Below are positions 1 through 5,584 of a stretch of 7,340 nt of DNA, in pieces. The notes under the pieces were generated by a model. It did not search any database. It was not told where the DNA came from and saw only the letters and a program-made list of their open reading frames with translations. The DNA lies in contig DATLBY010000214.1 of assembly GCA_035526665.1 (NCBI GenBank), positions 1 through 7,340 on the forward strand. Reading direction: 5' to 3'. The position numbers and the translations under genes are program-made. The stretch is from DATLBY01 sp035526665. GTDB lineage: Bacteria; Acidobacteriota; Terriglobia; Bryobacterales; Bryobacteraceae. The stretch's first letter is position 1. Every line of letters begins with the position of its first letter.

Positions 1-67
1 CAACCATTGGGGCGGGGCTACTTTTTTGTTCCGGGTACGCAAGGCGAGGAGCGCGGCGACTGCATGA
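1..67 (+). CDS. C-terminal end of a probable sensor histidine kinase (partial)
   Basis: The second forward frame is open from the window edge to a TGA at 65-67 and encodes 21 residues ending in a short basic/alanine tail. It contains the run GGATFLFRV (about positions 11-37), which resembles the end of the HATPase domain of histidine kinases, where a glycine-rich turn leads into a final alternating strand (GxxFxFxLP type). The stop codon overlaps the start of the following response regulator as ATGA, the usual arrangement for a translationally coupled kinase/regulator pair. Because the regulator is KdpE-like, the kinase would be expected to be KdpD-like, but the visible piece is too short to show that. 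What is seen is an open frame, the motif and the overlap; the kinase identity is inferred. Confidence 0.6.
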   Translation, partial: NHWGGATFLFRVRKARSAATA

Positions 68-762
68 GTGAACCGGTCATTTTGGTGGTGGACGACGAGC
101 CGCAGCTTCGGCGGGTGATGCGCGCTACCTTATCAAACCTCGGCTATATAGTAATCGACGCCAAGACAGGCGAAGAAGCCATAGAAAAGATGCATCAGGA
201 TATCCCGGATGTCATCCTCTTGGATCTGAACATGCCTGGGATTGGAGGTCTTGAGACCTGCCGGTCGATTCGCTCCGGCTCCGATGTTCCGATCATCGTG
301 CTCTCGGTTCGTAATACGGAACACGATAAAGTGGAGGCGCTGGATGCCGGCGCGGACGACTACGTGACGAAGCCATTCGGTATTCAGGAGCTGCTGGCAC
401 GGATTCGCGCGGCACTGCGGCGCGGACCGGGTCAGGCCGCCGATCAAAGCCAACGCGCGATCCGTACCGAAGACCTGGAGATCGATTTTGATTCGCGCAG
501 GGTAGTGGCCGGGGGCAACCCCGTCCGGCTGACTCCCAAGGAGTTCGAGCTGCTCCGGATCCTGGTGGCAAACGCGGATCGCGCAGTACCCCATCGCAAA
601 CTTCTTCAGTCCGTCTGGGGTCCCGACTACGGAGATGAGGTCGAGTATCTACGTGTTTTCGTGAATACCCTGCGGAAGAAGATTGAGCCGGTCCCATCGA
701 GTCCCCGTTACCTTTTAACTGAGCCCTGGATAGGCTACCGCTTCTCGTTTCCGGAAAAATAA
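64..762 (+). CDS. kdpE: KdpE-like OmpR/PhoB-family response regulator
   Basis: This 232-residue protein is a cytoplasmic two-component transcription factor, matching the usual KdpE length of about 225-232. The receiver domain (residues 3-118) has the acidic pair D10-D11, the phospho-acceptor D54 in LLDLNMPG, the switch residue S81, and K103 in the TKPF motif. The winged-helix DNA-binding domain (about 135-230) has LTPKEFELL, a recognition-helix region ending in NTLRKKIE, and the C-terminal GYRF. The stretches DKVEALDAGADDYVTKPF and LLQSVWGPDYGDEVEYLRVF closely resemble KdpE, which activates the kdpFABC potassium-uptake operon with KdpD. I chose ATG 64 over an in-frame TTG at 7 because residue 1 then sits just before the first receiver strand, GAGGAG lies 12 bases upstream (46-51), and ATGA overlaps the upstream kinase stop. 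No kdpFABC genes are in view, so the paralogue assignment is less sure than the family. Confidence 0.85.
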   Translation: MSEPVILVVDDEPQLRRVMRATLSNLGYIVIDAKTGEEAIEKMHQDIPDVILLDLNMPGIGGLETCRSIRSGSDVPIIVLSVRNTEHDKVEALDAGADDYVTKPFGIQELLARIRAALRRGPGQAADQSQRAIRTEDLEIDFDSRRVVAGGNPVRLTPKEFELLRILVANADRAVPHRKLLQSVWGPDYGDEVEYLRVFVNTLRKKIEPVPSSPRYLLTEPWIGYRFSFPEK

Positions 763-811
763 GCGAGGCCAACCAGGCAGAACTGAGGCAGCGGCTTGCA
801 TGCGGCTGCGG

Positions 812-1129
812 CTATGCAACAGTGGCAAGCCCATTCTTCTCGACCAGCGATAGCAGCTTGAGCGAGGCCCCGGAAGGCCGTTTTTCGCCGCGCTCCCACT
901 TGCTGACAAGACTGCTCGTCACGTTCAGGTAATTGGCAAAAACCGTTTGGCTGACGTGTTCTTTCTCCCGGATCGCCTTGATCTCTTCAGGCCTCAATGG
1001 CCGGATCGGCGTAAGGCAGGCATCATTGAATCGCCGCATCGTCTGTTTGTCAATAGCCCCAACATCATGCAAGGCCTCCATGGTTTCATGGACGGCCGCC
1101 ATCGCATCGCTTCGATACTTTTTGCTCAT
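812..1129 (-). CDS. HTH (XRE/YiaG-HigA-like) antitoxin of a type II TA module
   Basis: This 105-residue protein is a predicted DNA-binding antitoxin that would neutralise the neighbouring RelE/HigB-like toxin and autorepress the operon. Its N-terminal half (residues 1-45) is the toxin-contacting type seen in this family, with DKQTMRRFNDACL. The C-terminal half (about 47-100) is a Cro/cI-type helix-turn-helix, with VSQTVFANYLNV followed by TSSLVSKWERGEKRPSG as the turn and recognition helix. The start ATG (1129-1127) overlaps the toxin stop as ATGA, and a strong GGAGG (1144-1140) sits about 10 bases upstream, so it can be translated independently of the broken toxin frame. The gene looks intact. 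It converges on the response regulator gene with 49 bases between the stops. Family membership is clear; the partner relationship is inferred from adjacency and family knowledge. Confidence 0.88.
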   Translation of the reverse strand: MSKKYRSDAMAAVHETMEALHDVGAIDKQTMRRFNDACLTPIRPLRPEEIKAIREKEHVSQTVFANYLNVTSSLVSKWERGEKRPSGASLKLLSLVEKNGLATVA

Positions 1130-1137
1130 TCGTTTTT

Positions 1138-1145
1138 CACCTCCA
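1138..1145 (-). promoter_or_regulatory. Strong ribosome binding site of the antitoxin gene
   Basis: The minus strand reads TGGAGGTG here, within the last codons of the toxin frame, about 8 bases before the antitoxin ATG at 1129. Because it lies inside the toxin gene, the antitoxin can be initiated independently even though upstream translation now stops early at 1424. Confidence 0.65.
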
Positions 1146-1445
1146 TAAAATCGCCTCTCTTCAACAGCTCCGCCAGTTGCTCCTCCGTCAAAGCCAGCAC
1201 GTGCTTCGCGGCTTCCTTGAACTGTTCTTCCTCATCGTCTTCGATGTTCGCCCGCTGGCTTTTGGAGAACCCGTACATGAAAAATGCTTTGGCTCCCCGC
1301 CTCAAAAAGATGATGGTACGGTAGCCTTTCGATCTCCCTTGCCCTGGACGGGCAATCCGCTGTTTGATGACCTCACCACCAAGGTGGGCGTCGATCTGGC
1401 CCTTTTCCGCCGGAGCAACAGCCTCACGCAAGATTGCATCCGCTA

Positions 1446-1462
1446 TTCCTTCCTTCCTTCCT
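1446..1462. repeat. Tetranucleotide tract (TTCC)4T at the toxin frameshift
   Basis: Four perfect TTCC units (1446-1461) plus one T are present on the plus strand, read as GGAA repeats in the toxin gene. The two toxin reading frames switch exactly at this tract, and removing one 4-base unit restores the family sequence. Short tandem units of this kind change copy number by slipped-strand pairing. Confidence 0.9.
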
Positions 1463-1511
1463 GGCGAAGCGTTGGAACCATCTGGATTTGAAGACTCGCA
1501 CGACTACCTAC

Positions 1512-1530
1512 ATTTTATAGCACTAGGTGC
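1512..1530 (-). promoter_or_regulatory. Candidate TA promoter box with abutting palindromic operator
   Basis: On the minus strand, TATAAAAT (1519-1512) is an excellent -10-like box in an otherwise GC-rich window. Directly upstream is an 11-base inverted repeat, GCAC-CTA-GTGC on that strand (1530-1520). HigA/XRE antitoxins typically repress by binding a palindrome over their promoter, so the position fits an operator. I see no good -35 hexamer at the right spacing, and transcription from this box would begin only a few bases before the GTG at 1501, giving a nearly leaderless message. The functional assignment is inference. Confidence 0.4.
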
Positions 1531-1559
1531 CACAGTAACTCATTGTCTTTTACAGCGAC

Positions 1560-3398
1560 TTAGCGGCTGATGGCGATATCTACCTGGTCATGAAAGGCGT
1601 TGGGAGTCGCGATGGCGATCGGAATGTTCGATCCGCTTCCGGCATTCAACGGCACGGTCACATTCATCTGATAGCCCGCCAGCCCCGGCGCAAGACCATT
1701 GAACGACACAGCGGCCGGAAGACCATCGATATAAACGTTCAGGGGAGCCGTGGTGATGCTGAACGGGGGCGCCGAAGGACCCGCCGTTCCATCTTGCACC
1801 GCCGGCGATACCGCTCCTAGGCCTGTCAGAAATACCAGAACGGTTTCACCTGGCCGGGCCGGCTGGCTGGCACTTACCAGTGAGAAATCGGCATGCAGGA
1901 TCGCCCCTGGCCCGAAGCCCGCGGAGGGGACGCTGAATATACCAGGACTCGTCCGCGCCACCGGGACCGTTACGCTGTTTGACCTGCTCCCGTTGTTGTT
2001 CACCACAATGCTTGCAGTCGATTCGGTCGTGCCGAATGGCACTAGAGCATTGATCTGGCCGGGACTCACGAAACTCATCGGGGCGAGCCGGTTGTTGATC
2101 AGTACCTGGACACCGCCGAGCGTGGTGGGGAAAGGCAGGCTCGAAGCGGTGGTCAATCCCGGCGCCAGGCCGCTTCCGAAAAGCGAGATGTATTCACCCG
2201 GAGCGATGGGCGCTCCCGTGGGCGCGAAGCTGGCGGCGTTCGTCACTCCCTGCGGATTTAGGAAAACGCTGGTGGTCCCCGTAACGCTAATCGCCCGGAC
2301 ACCGACATACAGTTCGTACACTCCGGTGGCATTCGCCGCCGTCCCTCCGCCCACGAAGGCCTGCCCTCCGCTACCCAACCCAAACGTATTCCACTGGCCG
2401 GCGCTCAACCCCGTGCCATCCGGATTCACGCTATAGCTGTTCACCGCGGTGAGATCCAGAGGTCCGGAAAAGGCCCGCACACGGCGCGTGGAGACTAGCC
2501 TGCCCTCCCCCGTGGCGGTCGACGCGGCCGCGTAAGAGTTCATCTCGTTCTCAAAACCCAAGCCGGCGGCGAAGTATGGTCCCTTCAGGCTGGCATTGGT
2601 GGCGCCGCCTGTGATCGCCTTCACCCCGACAATCATGTCTTGTCCGCCGTTCGCGCTGGACCCAGCCAGGAAGAAATTGCCGTCCTTGGACACATAGAGC
2701 GCCTTGCCGCCGCTGACAAGTTGACCGGCTGCAGTAGCGCCGGATGGGAGGGGGAACACGGCGGACCCGCTGCCGTCTGCCGTCAGGTTGTAGGTAGCTC
2801 CGGAAACCAGCTGGGTCACAGTCTGGTTGCCGAGATTCGCGGCCTGGCCGCTGATACTCAGGTCGCCGAAACTCCCTGCATTCGCGTTCACTTTAAAGAA
2901 TGCCTCCCGGATCTGAGCCGTTGTGCCGCCGGGGAAGTCCAGGCTGCTGACGAAATAGGCGCCGCTCAGCGCCCCATTGGTGACGCTGCCGGTGGGTGCG
3001 GGCACCGCGATCAGCAGATCGTGGAGATTCGATCCGGAATCGGTGCTCGACCCGACAATCGCATTCACTCCCACCCGCGCATTCACGCTTGCTCCGCTTT
3101 GCTGCGGGCTGGAGAGAGTGACGAATCCATTTCCAAGGACGGTATAAGTGCCGGACCCACTGAGCGAGGCCGGCGCGCTACTGCCAACCGTCTGTTGGCC
3201 CTGCCATGTCAGGCCGCCATTTCCGTCGAATAATAACGTACCGGAAAAACCTTTGATGGTGGCGATATCCCTGGCGCCGCTCATCGTTATTTGTAGATGC
3301 CGCACGAAATATTTCCCGTTAAGCAGCCTGTTATCAGGAATTTGACCGAATAGCAGGCTTGCGGCGATGATTTCCAGGAATATAGCGCGGCTCAACAT
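1560..3398 (-). CDS. Probable secreted protein with TIGR03437 (Solibacter C-terminal) domain
   Basis: This 612-residue protein is rich in Gly, Ser, Ala, Thr and Val and looks like an extracytoplasmic beta-rich protein. The N-terminus has a hydrophobic stretch (residues 5-18, IFLEIIAASLLFGQ) that could be a signal peptide, although a glutamate interrupts it. Residues 26-370 contain three divergent repeats: each opens with LxGxYFxxxL (26, 144, 271), has an aromatic/'DGxG' strand in the middle (84, 202, 321), and the second and third close with VGVxAI (near 257 and 365). Residues about 380-610 match the pattern of TIGR03437: NAASFAP..APIAPGEYISLFGSGLAPG, then the MSFVSPGQINALVP block, SPGIFS, and GYQMNVTVPL. 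The function of this domain is unknown; it commonly ends large exported acidobacterial proteins. The ATG at 3398 is the first start giving the hydrophobic N-terminus; its Shine-Dalgarno is weak. The gene diverges from the next one and lies upstream of the TA module on the same strand. Confidence 0.85.
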   Translation of the reverse strand: MLSRAIFLEIIAASLLFGQIPDNRLLNGKYFVRHLQITMSGARDIATIKGFSGTLLFDGNGGLTWQGQQTVGSSAPASLSGSGTYTVLGNGFVTLSSPQQSGASVNARVGVNAIVGSSTDSGSNLHDLLIAVPAPTGSVTNGALSGAYFVSSLDFPGGTTAQIREAFFKVNANAGSFGDLSISGQAANLGNQTVTQLVSGATYNLTADGSGSAVFPLPSGATAAGQLVSGGKALYVSKDGNFFLAGSSANGGQDMIVGVKAITGGATNASLKGPYFAAGLGFENEMNSYAAASTATGEGRLVSTRRVRAFSGPLDLTAVNSYSVNPDGTGLSAGQWNTFGLGSGGQAFVGGGTAANATGVYELYVGVRAISVTGTTSVFLNPQGVTNAASFAPTGAPIAPGEYISLFGSGLAPGLTTASSLPFPTTLGGVQVLINNRLAPMSFVSPGQINALVPFGTTESTASIVVNNNGSRSNSVTVPVARTSPGIFSVPSAGFGPGAILHADFSLVSASQPARPGETVLVFLTGLGAVSPAVQDGTAGPSAPPFSITTAPLNVYIDGLPAAVSFNGLAPGLAGYQMNVTVPLNAGSGSNIPIAIATPNAFHDQVDIAISR

Positions 3399-3554
3399 GG
3401 CGTTATTGTACCTGTGTGAACACCGCTCTCCCGCTACGAGTTTCCCTGGAGTCGGACGAGGAATCTGCCGAAATAATCAGGATAGGCAACTCCTGCCACC
3501 CCGCGGGGTTCAACTATGCATAGCAGGTCCCGGTAACGAGAGGACCTCCAAAAA
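3399..3554. promoter_or_regulatory. Divergent intergenic region with palindromes
   Basis: These 156 bases separate two divergently transcribed genes and must hold the promoters of both unless they lie inside the genes. There is a perfect 12-base palindrome, ACCCCGCGGGGT (3498-3509), and a perfect 10-base palindrome, CTATGCATAG (3514-3523), close to the plus-strand gene. The arms CCTGC (3492-3496) and GCAGG (3523-3527) flank both. On the minus strand, TACAAT (3410-3405) resembles a -10 box but has no matching -35 and lies very near the ATG. I cannot point to a convincing sigma-70 promoter for either gene. Confidence 0.45.
3525..3547 (+). promoter_or_regulatory. Hairpin overlapping the ribosome binding site of the DUF1549/DUF1553 gene
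   Basis: AGGTCC (3525-3530) and GGACCT (3542-3547) form a perfect 6-bp stem with an 11-base loop. The Shine-Dalgarno GAGAGGA (3538-3544), 10 bases before the ATG at 3555, lies partly in the loop and partly in the 3' arm. If the hairpin forms in the mRNA it would limit ribosome access. Its formation and any regulation are inferred. Confidence 0.4.
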
Positions 3555-5576
3555 ATGAACTGGAATAAAGAGAGAAAACATCTGGTTGCGGGCGGTGTCG
3601 CGCTGTTCGTCGCCTCAAGCTTCTTCGTATCCCGCGCTGACGATGTCCAGGACCAGGCGCGGCAGCTCTCGGTAGAGCATGCTGAGTGCGCCTTTTTCGG
3701 TCCCAGGCACGATGTCCTGGTGCAAGGTGGACTGGCTGGATCAAGAAACCCGGATCGAACTCTCAGCGCTATGACCGAACAGGTGACCGCTTTCCTGGCC
3801 GAATCATTCGCCGAAGCCAGTACGCCGGTAGCCGTGCCGGGTGGCAGCCGGACAAACGCCTCCCGCCGCGGGAGCCGGACGAACAGTATCGACCGGTATC
3901 TCTTCGCCGCTATCGCCGATGCGGGTGTGAAGCCGGCATTGAAGACTACGGATGTGGAGTTCGTGCGGCGAGTCACCTTGGATCTTACCGGGCGCATTCC
4001 CACGGCGGAGCGTGTGGCCGGCTTCGTGTCCGACGGCTCTCCGGACAAGCGATCGAAGTTGATCGAAGAGCTCCTGGCGAGCCCGGAATTCGTGGACAAA
4101 TGGACCATGTATTTTGGCGATCTGTTCAACAACATCACCACCAACACGCAGAGCGGTGTGCAGCACTACGCGCCGGGCCGCAACGCCTTCTACAACTGGA
4201 TCAAGCAGCAGATCGCGTCTAACCGGCCCTATAACGAGGTGGCCGCTGACATCATCGCCGTGCAGGGGACCAACAGCTATGACAACGCCCAGGGTCACAT
4301 GAACTGGTTGGTGAACGGGCTCATCAACAACGGACCCGCGCAGGATACGTACGACCAGCAGGCGGCGAACATCGCTGAAACCTTTCTTGGACTCACGCAA
4401 CAGAACTGCCTGCTCTGTCACAACGGCCGCGGGCATTTGGACTCTCTGAGTCTCTGGGGAAAAACTTCCACCCGCACCCAGGCTTGGGGACTCTCCGCGT
4501 TCCTGGCCAAGACTGCCATGGGCCGCACTCCGGTGAACGGCGCGGTGAATAACCAACCGTACTACTGGAATGTCCGGACTAATCCCGCCGCCCGGGATTA
4601 TCAATTAAATACCACCACCGGGAACCGTCCCGCCCGCTGTCTGAACGCCCAGCCGCTAAACGAGAAGGGGCAATGCCCCGCCACCGGGACTGCGCTGCCG
4701 GTGTATCCCTTTAGCGGCAACTCACCGCAGCCGGGCGAGGACTACAAAACAGCTCTGGCGCGCGAGGTCACGAACGATTTCCAATTCTCCCGGGCGGCTG
4801 TTAATTACGTTTGGAAGGAATTCTTTGGGCGCGGCATTGTCAATCCGGCGAATCAATTTGACCTGGCTCGCCTGGATCCGGATAATCCGCCGCCTGCCCC
4901 CTGGACGCTGCAGCCATCCAATGCCCGTCTGCTGCGTGTTCTGGCGCAGGAATTCATCGCCGGCGGTTATGACTTGAAGTCGCTCATGCGCCAGATTACG
5001 AACTCCGAGGCCTATCAGCTCTCCGCCCGCTATGCGGACAACTGGGATTCGAATAATGAACCTCTTTTTGCGCGGAAACTCGTTCGCCGGCTGTGGGGCG
5101 AGGAGATTCATGACGCGATCGCGCAGTCCAGCGGCATCCTGCCGAGCTACAACGTGGAAGGGATCGGCAGAGTCTCCTGGGCGATGCAGCTTCCGGAACC
5201 GCGAGGCATGCCCGATGGTCAGAATGGGGCAATCGCCAGATTCCTGGATAGCTTCATCCGCGGCAATCGCGACGATGAGGACCGGCGCCAGGATGGATCG
5301 CTCGCTCAGGCCCTGAATCTGATGAATGACAACTTTGTCATGAGCCGGATCCGTGCCAACACCGTAAACGGCGTCCCGAGCCTCTTGCAGAGGTATCTCG
5401 GCCGTTCCGACGAGGAGTTGGTGAACAGTCTCTATTTGAGTGTGCTCTCGCGCTATCCCAACGACGCCGAGAAGCAGATCGCACTGAGCAGCCTGAAGAC
5501 CGGCACGCGCGCACAGCGGGCGGAAGACCTGCTGTGGTCGCTGTACAACAAAGTGGATTTCATTTTCAATTATTGA
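3555..5576 (+). CDS. Exported DUF1549/DUF1553 protein with a CXXCH haem motif
   Basis: This 673-residue protein has an N-terminal signal sequence: basic MNWNKERKH, hydrophobic core about 11-25, and likely cleavage after SRA at 28. Residues about 112-320 match DUF1549: IDRYLFAAI, then VEFVRRVTLDLTGRIPTAE, LASPEFVDKWTMYFGDLF and ETFLGLTQQNCLLCH. The C285-LL-C288-H289 motif is a c-type haem attachment site, placed where DUF1549 joins its cytochrome-like segment. Residues about 398-670 match DUF1553: VTNDFQFSRAAVNYVWKEFFGRG, FIAGGYDLKSLMRQI, the ALNLMNDNFVMSRI block, LYLSVLSRYPNDAE and the terminal KVDFIFNY. These proteins are called planctomycete-cytochrome-type or PSD1 proteins; their reaction is unknown. 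The N-terminal cytochrome domain of many relatives (PSCyt1) is not seen; residues 29-110 have a single Cys (C45). GAGAGGA at 3538-3544 supports the ATG at 3555. A DUF1501 gene follows after 8 bases. Confidence 0.9.
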   Translation: MNWNKERKHLVAGGVALFVASSFFVSRADDVQDQARQLSVEHAECAFFGPRHDVLVQGGLAGSRNPDRTLSAMTEQVTAFLAESFAEASTPVAVPGGSRTNASRRGSRTNSIDRYLFAAIADAGVKPALKTTDVEFVRRVTLDLTGRIPTAERVAGFVSDGSPDKRSKLIEELLASPEFVDKWTMYFGDLFNNITTNTQSGVQHYAPGRNAFYNWIKQQIASNRPYNEVAADIIAVQGTNSYDNAQGHMNWLVNGLINNGPAQDTYDQQAANIAETFLGLTQQNCLLCHNGRGHLDSLSLWGKTSTRTQAWGLSAFLAKTAMGRTPVNGAVNNQPYYWNVRTNPAARDYQLNTTTGNRPARCLNAQPLNEKGQCPATGTALPVYPFSGNSPQPGEDYKTALAREVTNDFQFSRAAVNYVWKEFFGRGIVNPANQFDLARLDPDNPPPAPWTLQPSNARLLRVLAQEFIAGGYDLKSLMRQITNSEAYQLSARYADNWDSNNEPLFARKLVRRLWGEEIHDAIAQSSGILPSYNVEGIGRVSWAMQLPEPRGMPDGQNGAIARFLDSFIRGNRDDEDRRQDGSLAQALNLMNDNFVMSRIRANTVNGVPSLLQRYLGRSDEELVNSLYLSVLSRYPNDAEKQIALSSLKTGTRAQRAEDLLWSLYNKVDFIFNY

Positions 5577-5584
5577 GGCCGCGC

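Larger units (their letters stand above)
1126..1501 (-). pseudogene. RelE/HigB-like toxin gene (PF06296 type) with repeat-associated frameshift
   Basis: The long frame from 1431 to the TGA at 1128-1126 encodes the core and C-terminus of a RelE/HigB-type mRNA-cleaving toxin: LREAV, GQIDAHLGG, KQRIARPGQGRSKGYRTIIF, then YGFSKSQRANI. That frame has only a TTG near its beginning and lacks the family N-terminus. The missing part lies in another minus frame, from a GTG at 1501-1499: VRVFKSRWFQRFARKEG. The two frames join perfectly at a GGAA repeat (1461-1446): with three units instead of the four present, the protein reads on as ARKEGIADAILREAV and totals about 123 residues, normal for the family. 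As written, translation from 1501 stops at a TGA (1426-1424) after 25 codons. AGG at 1509-1507 is a weak Shine-Dalgarno. Possible explanations are a real inactivation, slippage variation, or a sequencing error. Confidence 0.8.

Noticed and set aside
133..594. Long minus-strand open frames opposite the response regulator (133-594 and 293-772)
   Set aside because: They are antisense to a gene with complete receiver and winged-helix motifs and have no recognisable motif or ribosome binding site; GC-rich codon bias explains them.
788..813. Possible terminator or repeat element between the convergent genes (GCGGCT at 791-796, 802-807 and 808-813; GCAGC/GCTGC arms)
   Set aside because: The stem is only 5 bp with a 12-base loop and no T run follows; the three GCGGCT copies are too short to call an element in GC-rich DNA.
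1126..1431. Toxin starting at the TTG at 1431 as a normal complete gene
   Set aside because: It would lack the first strand and helix of the toxin, has no good ribosome binding site, and the missing N-terminus is found intact in the adjacent frame.
933..1570. Plus-strand open frames across the toxin-antitoxin region
   Set aside because: They lie opposite clear HTH and RelE-like coding sequence and encode no recognisable family.
1750..3345. Plus-strand open frames opposite the TIGR03437 gene
   Set aside because: The minus-strand frame has repeats and a known domain along its whole length; the plus-strand translations are shadows rich in Pro, Arg and Ala.
3405..3410. TACAAT as the promoter -10 of the TIGR03437 gene
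   Set aside because: There is no matching -35 at 16-18 bases and it is only about 7 bases from the ATG; not strong enough to call.
3434..4604. Minus-strand open frames opposite the start of the DUF1549/DUF1553 gene
   Set aside because: They overlap a fully supported domain protein and show no motif, signal or ribosome binding site.
5534..5584. Upstream start extending the DUF1501 protein by 17 residues
   Set aside because: It lies inside the preceding gene; ATG 5585 has GAGG 6 bases upstream and gives a typical short Tat N-region.
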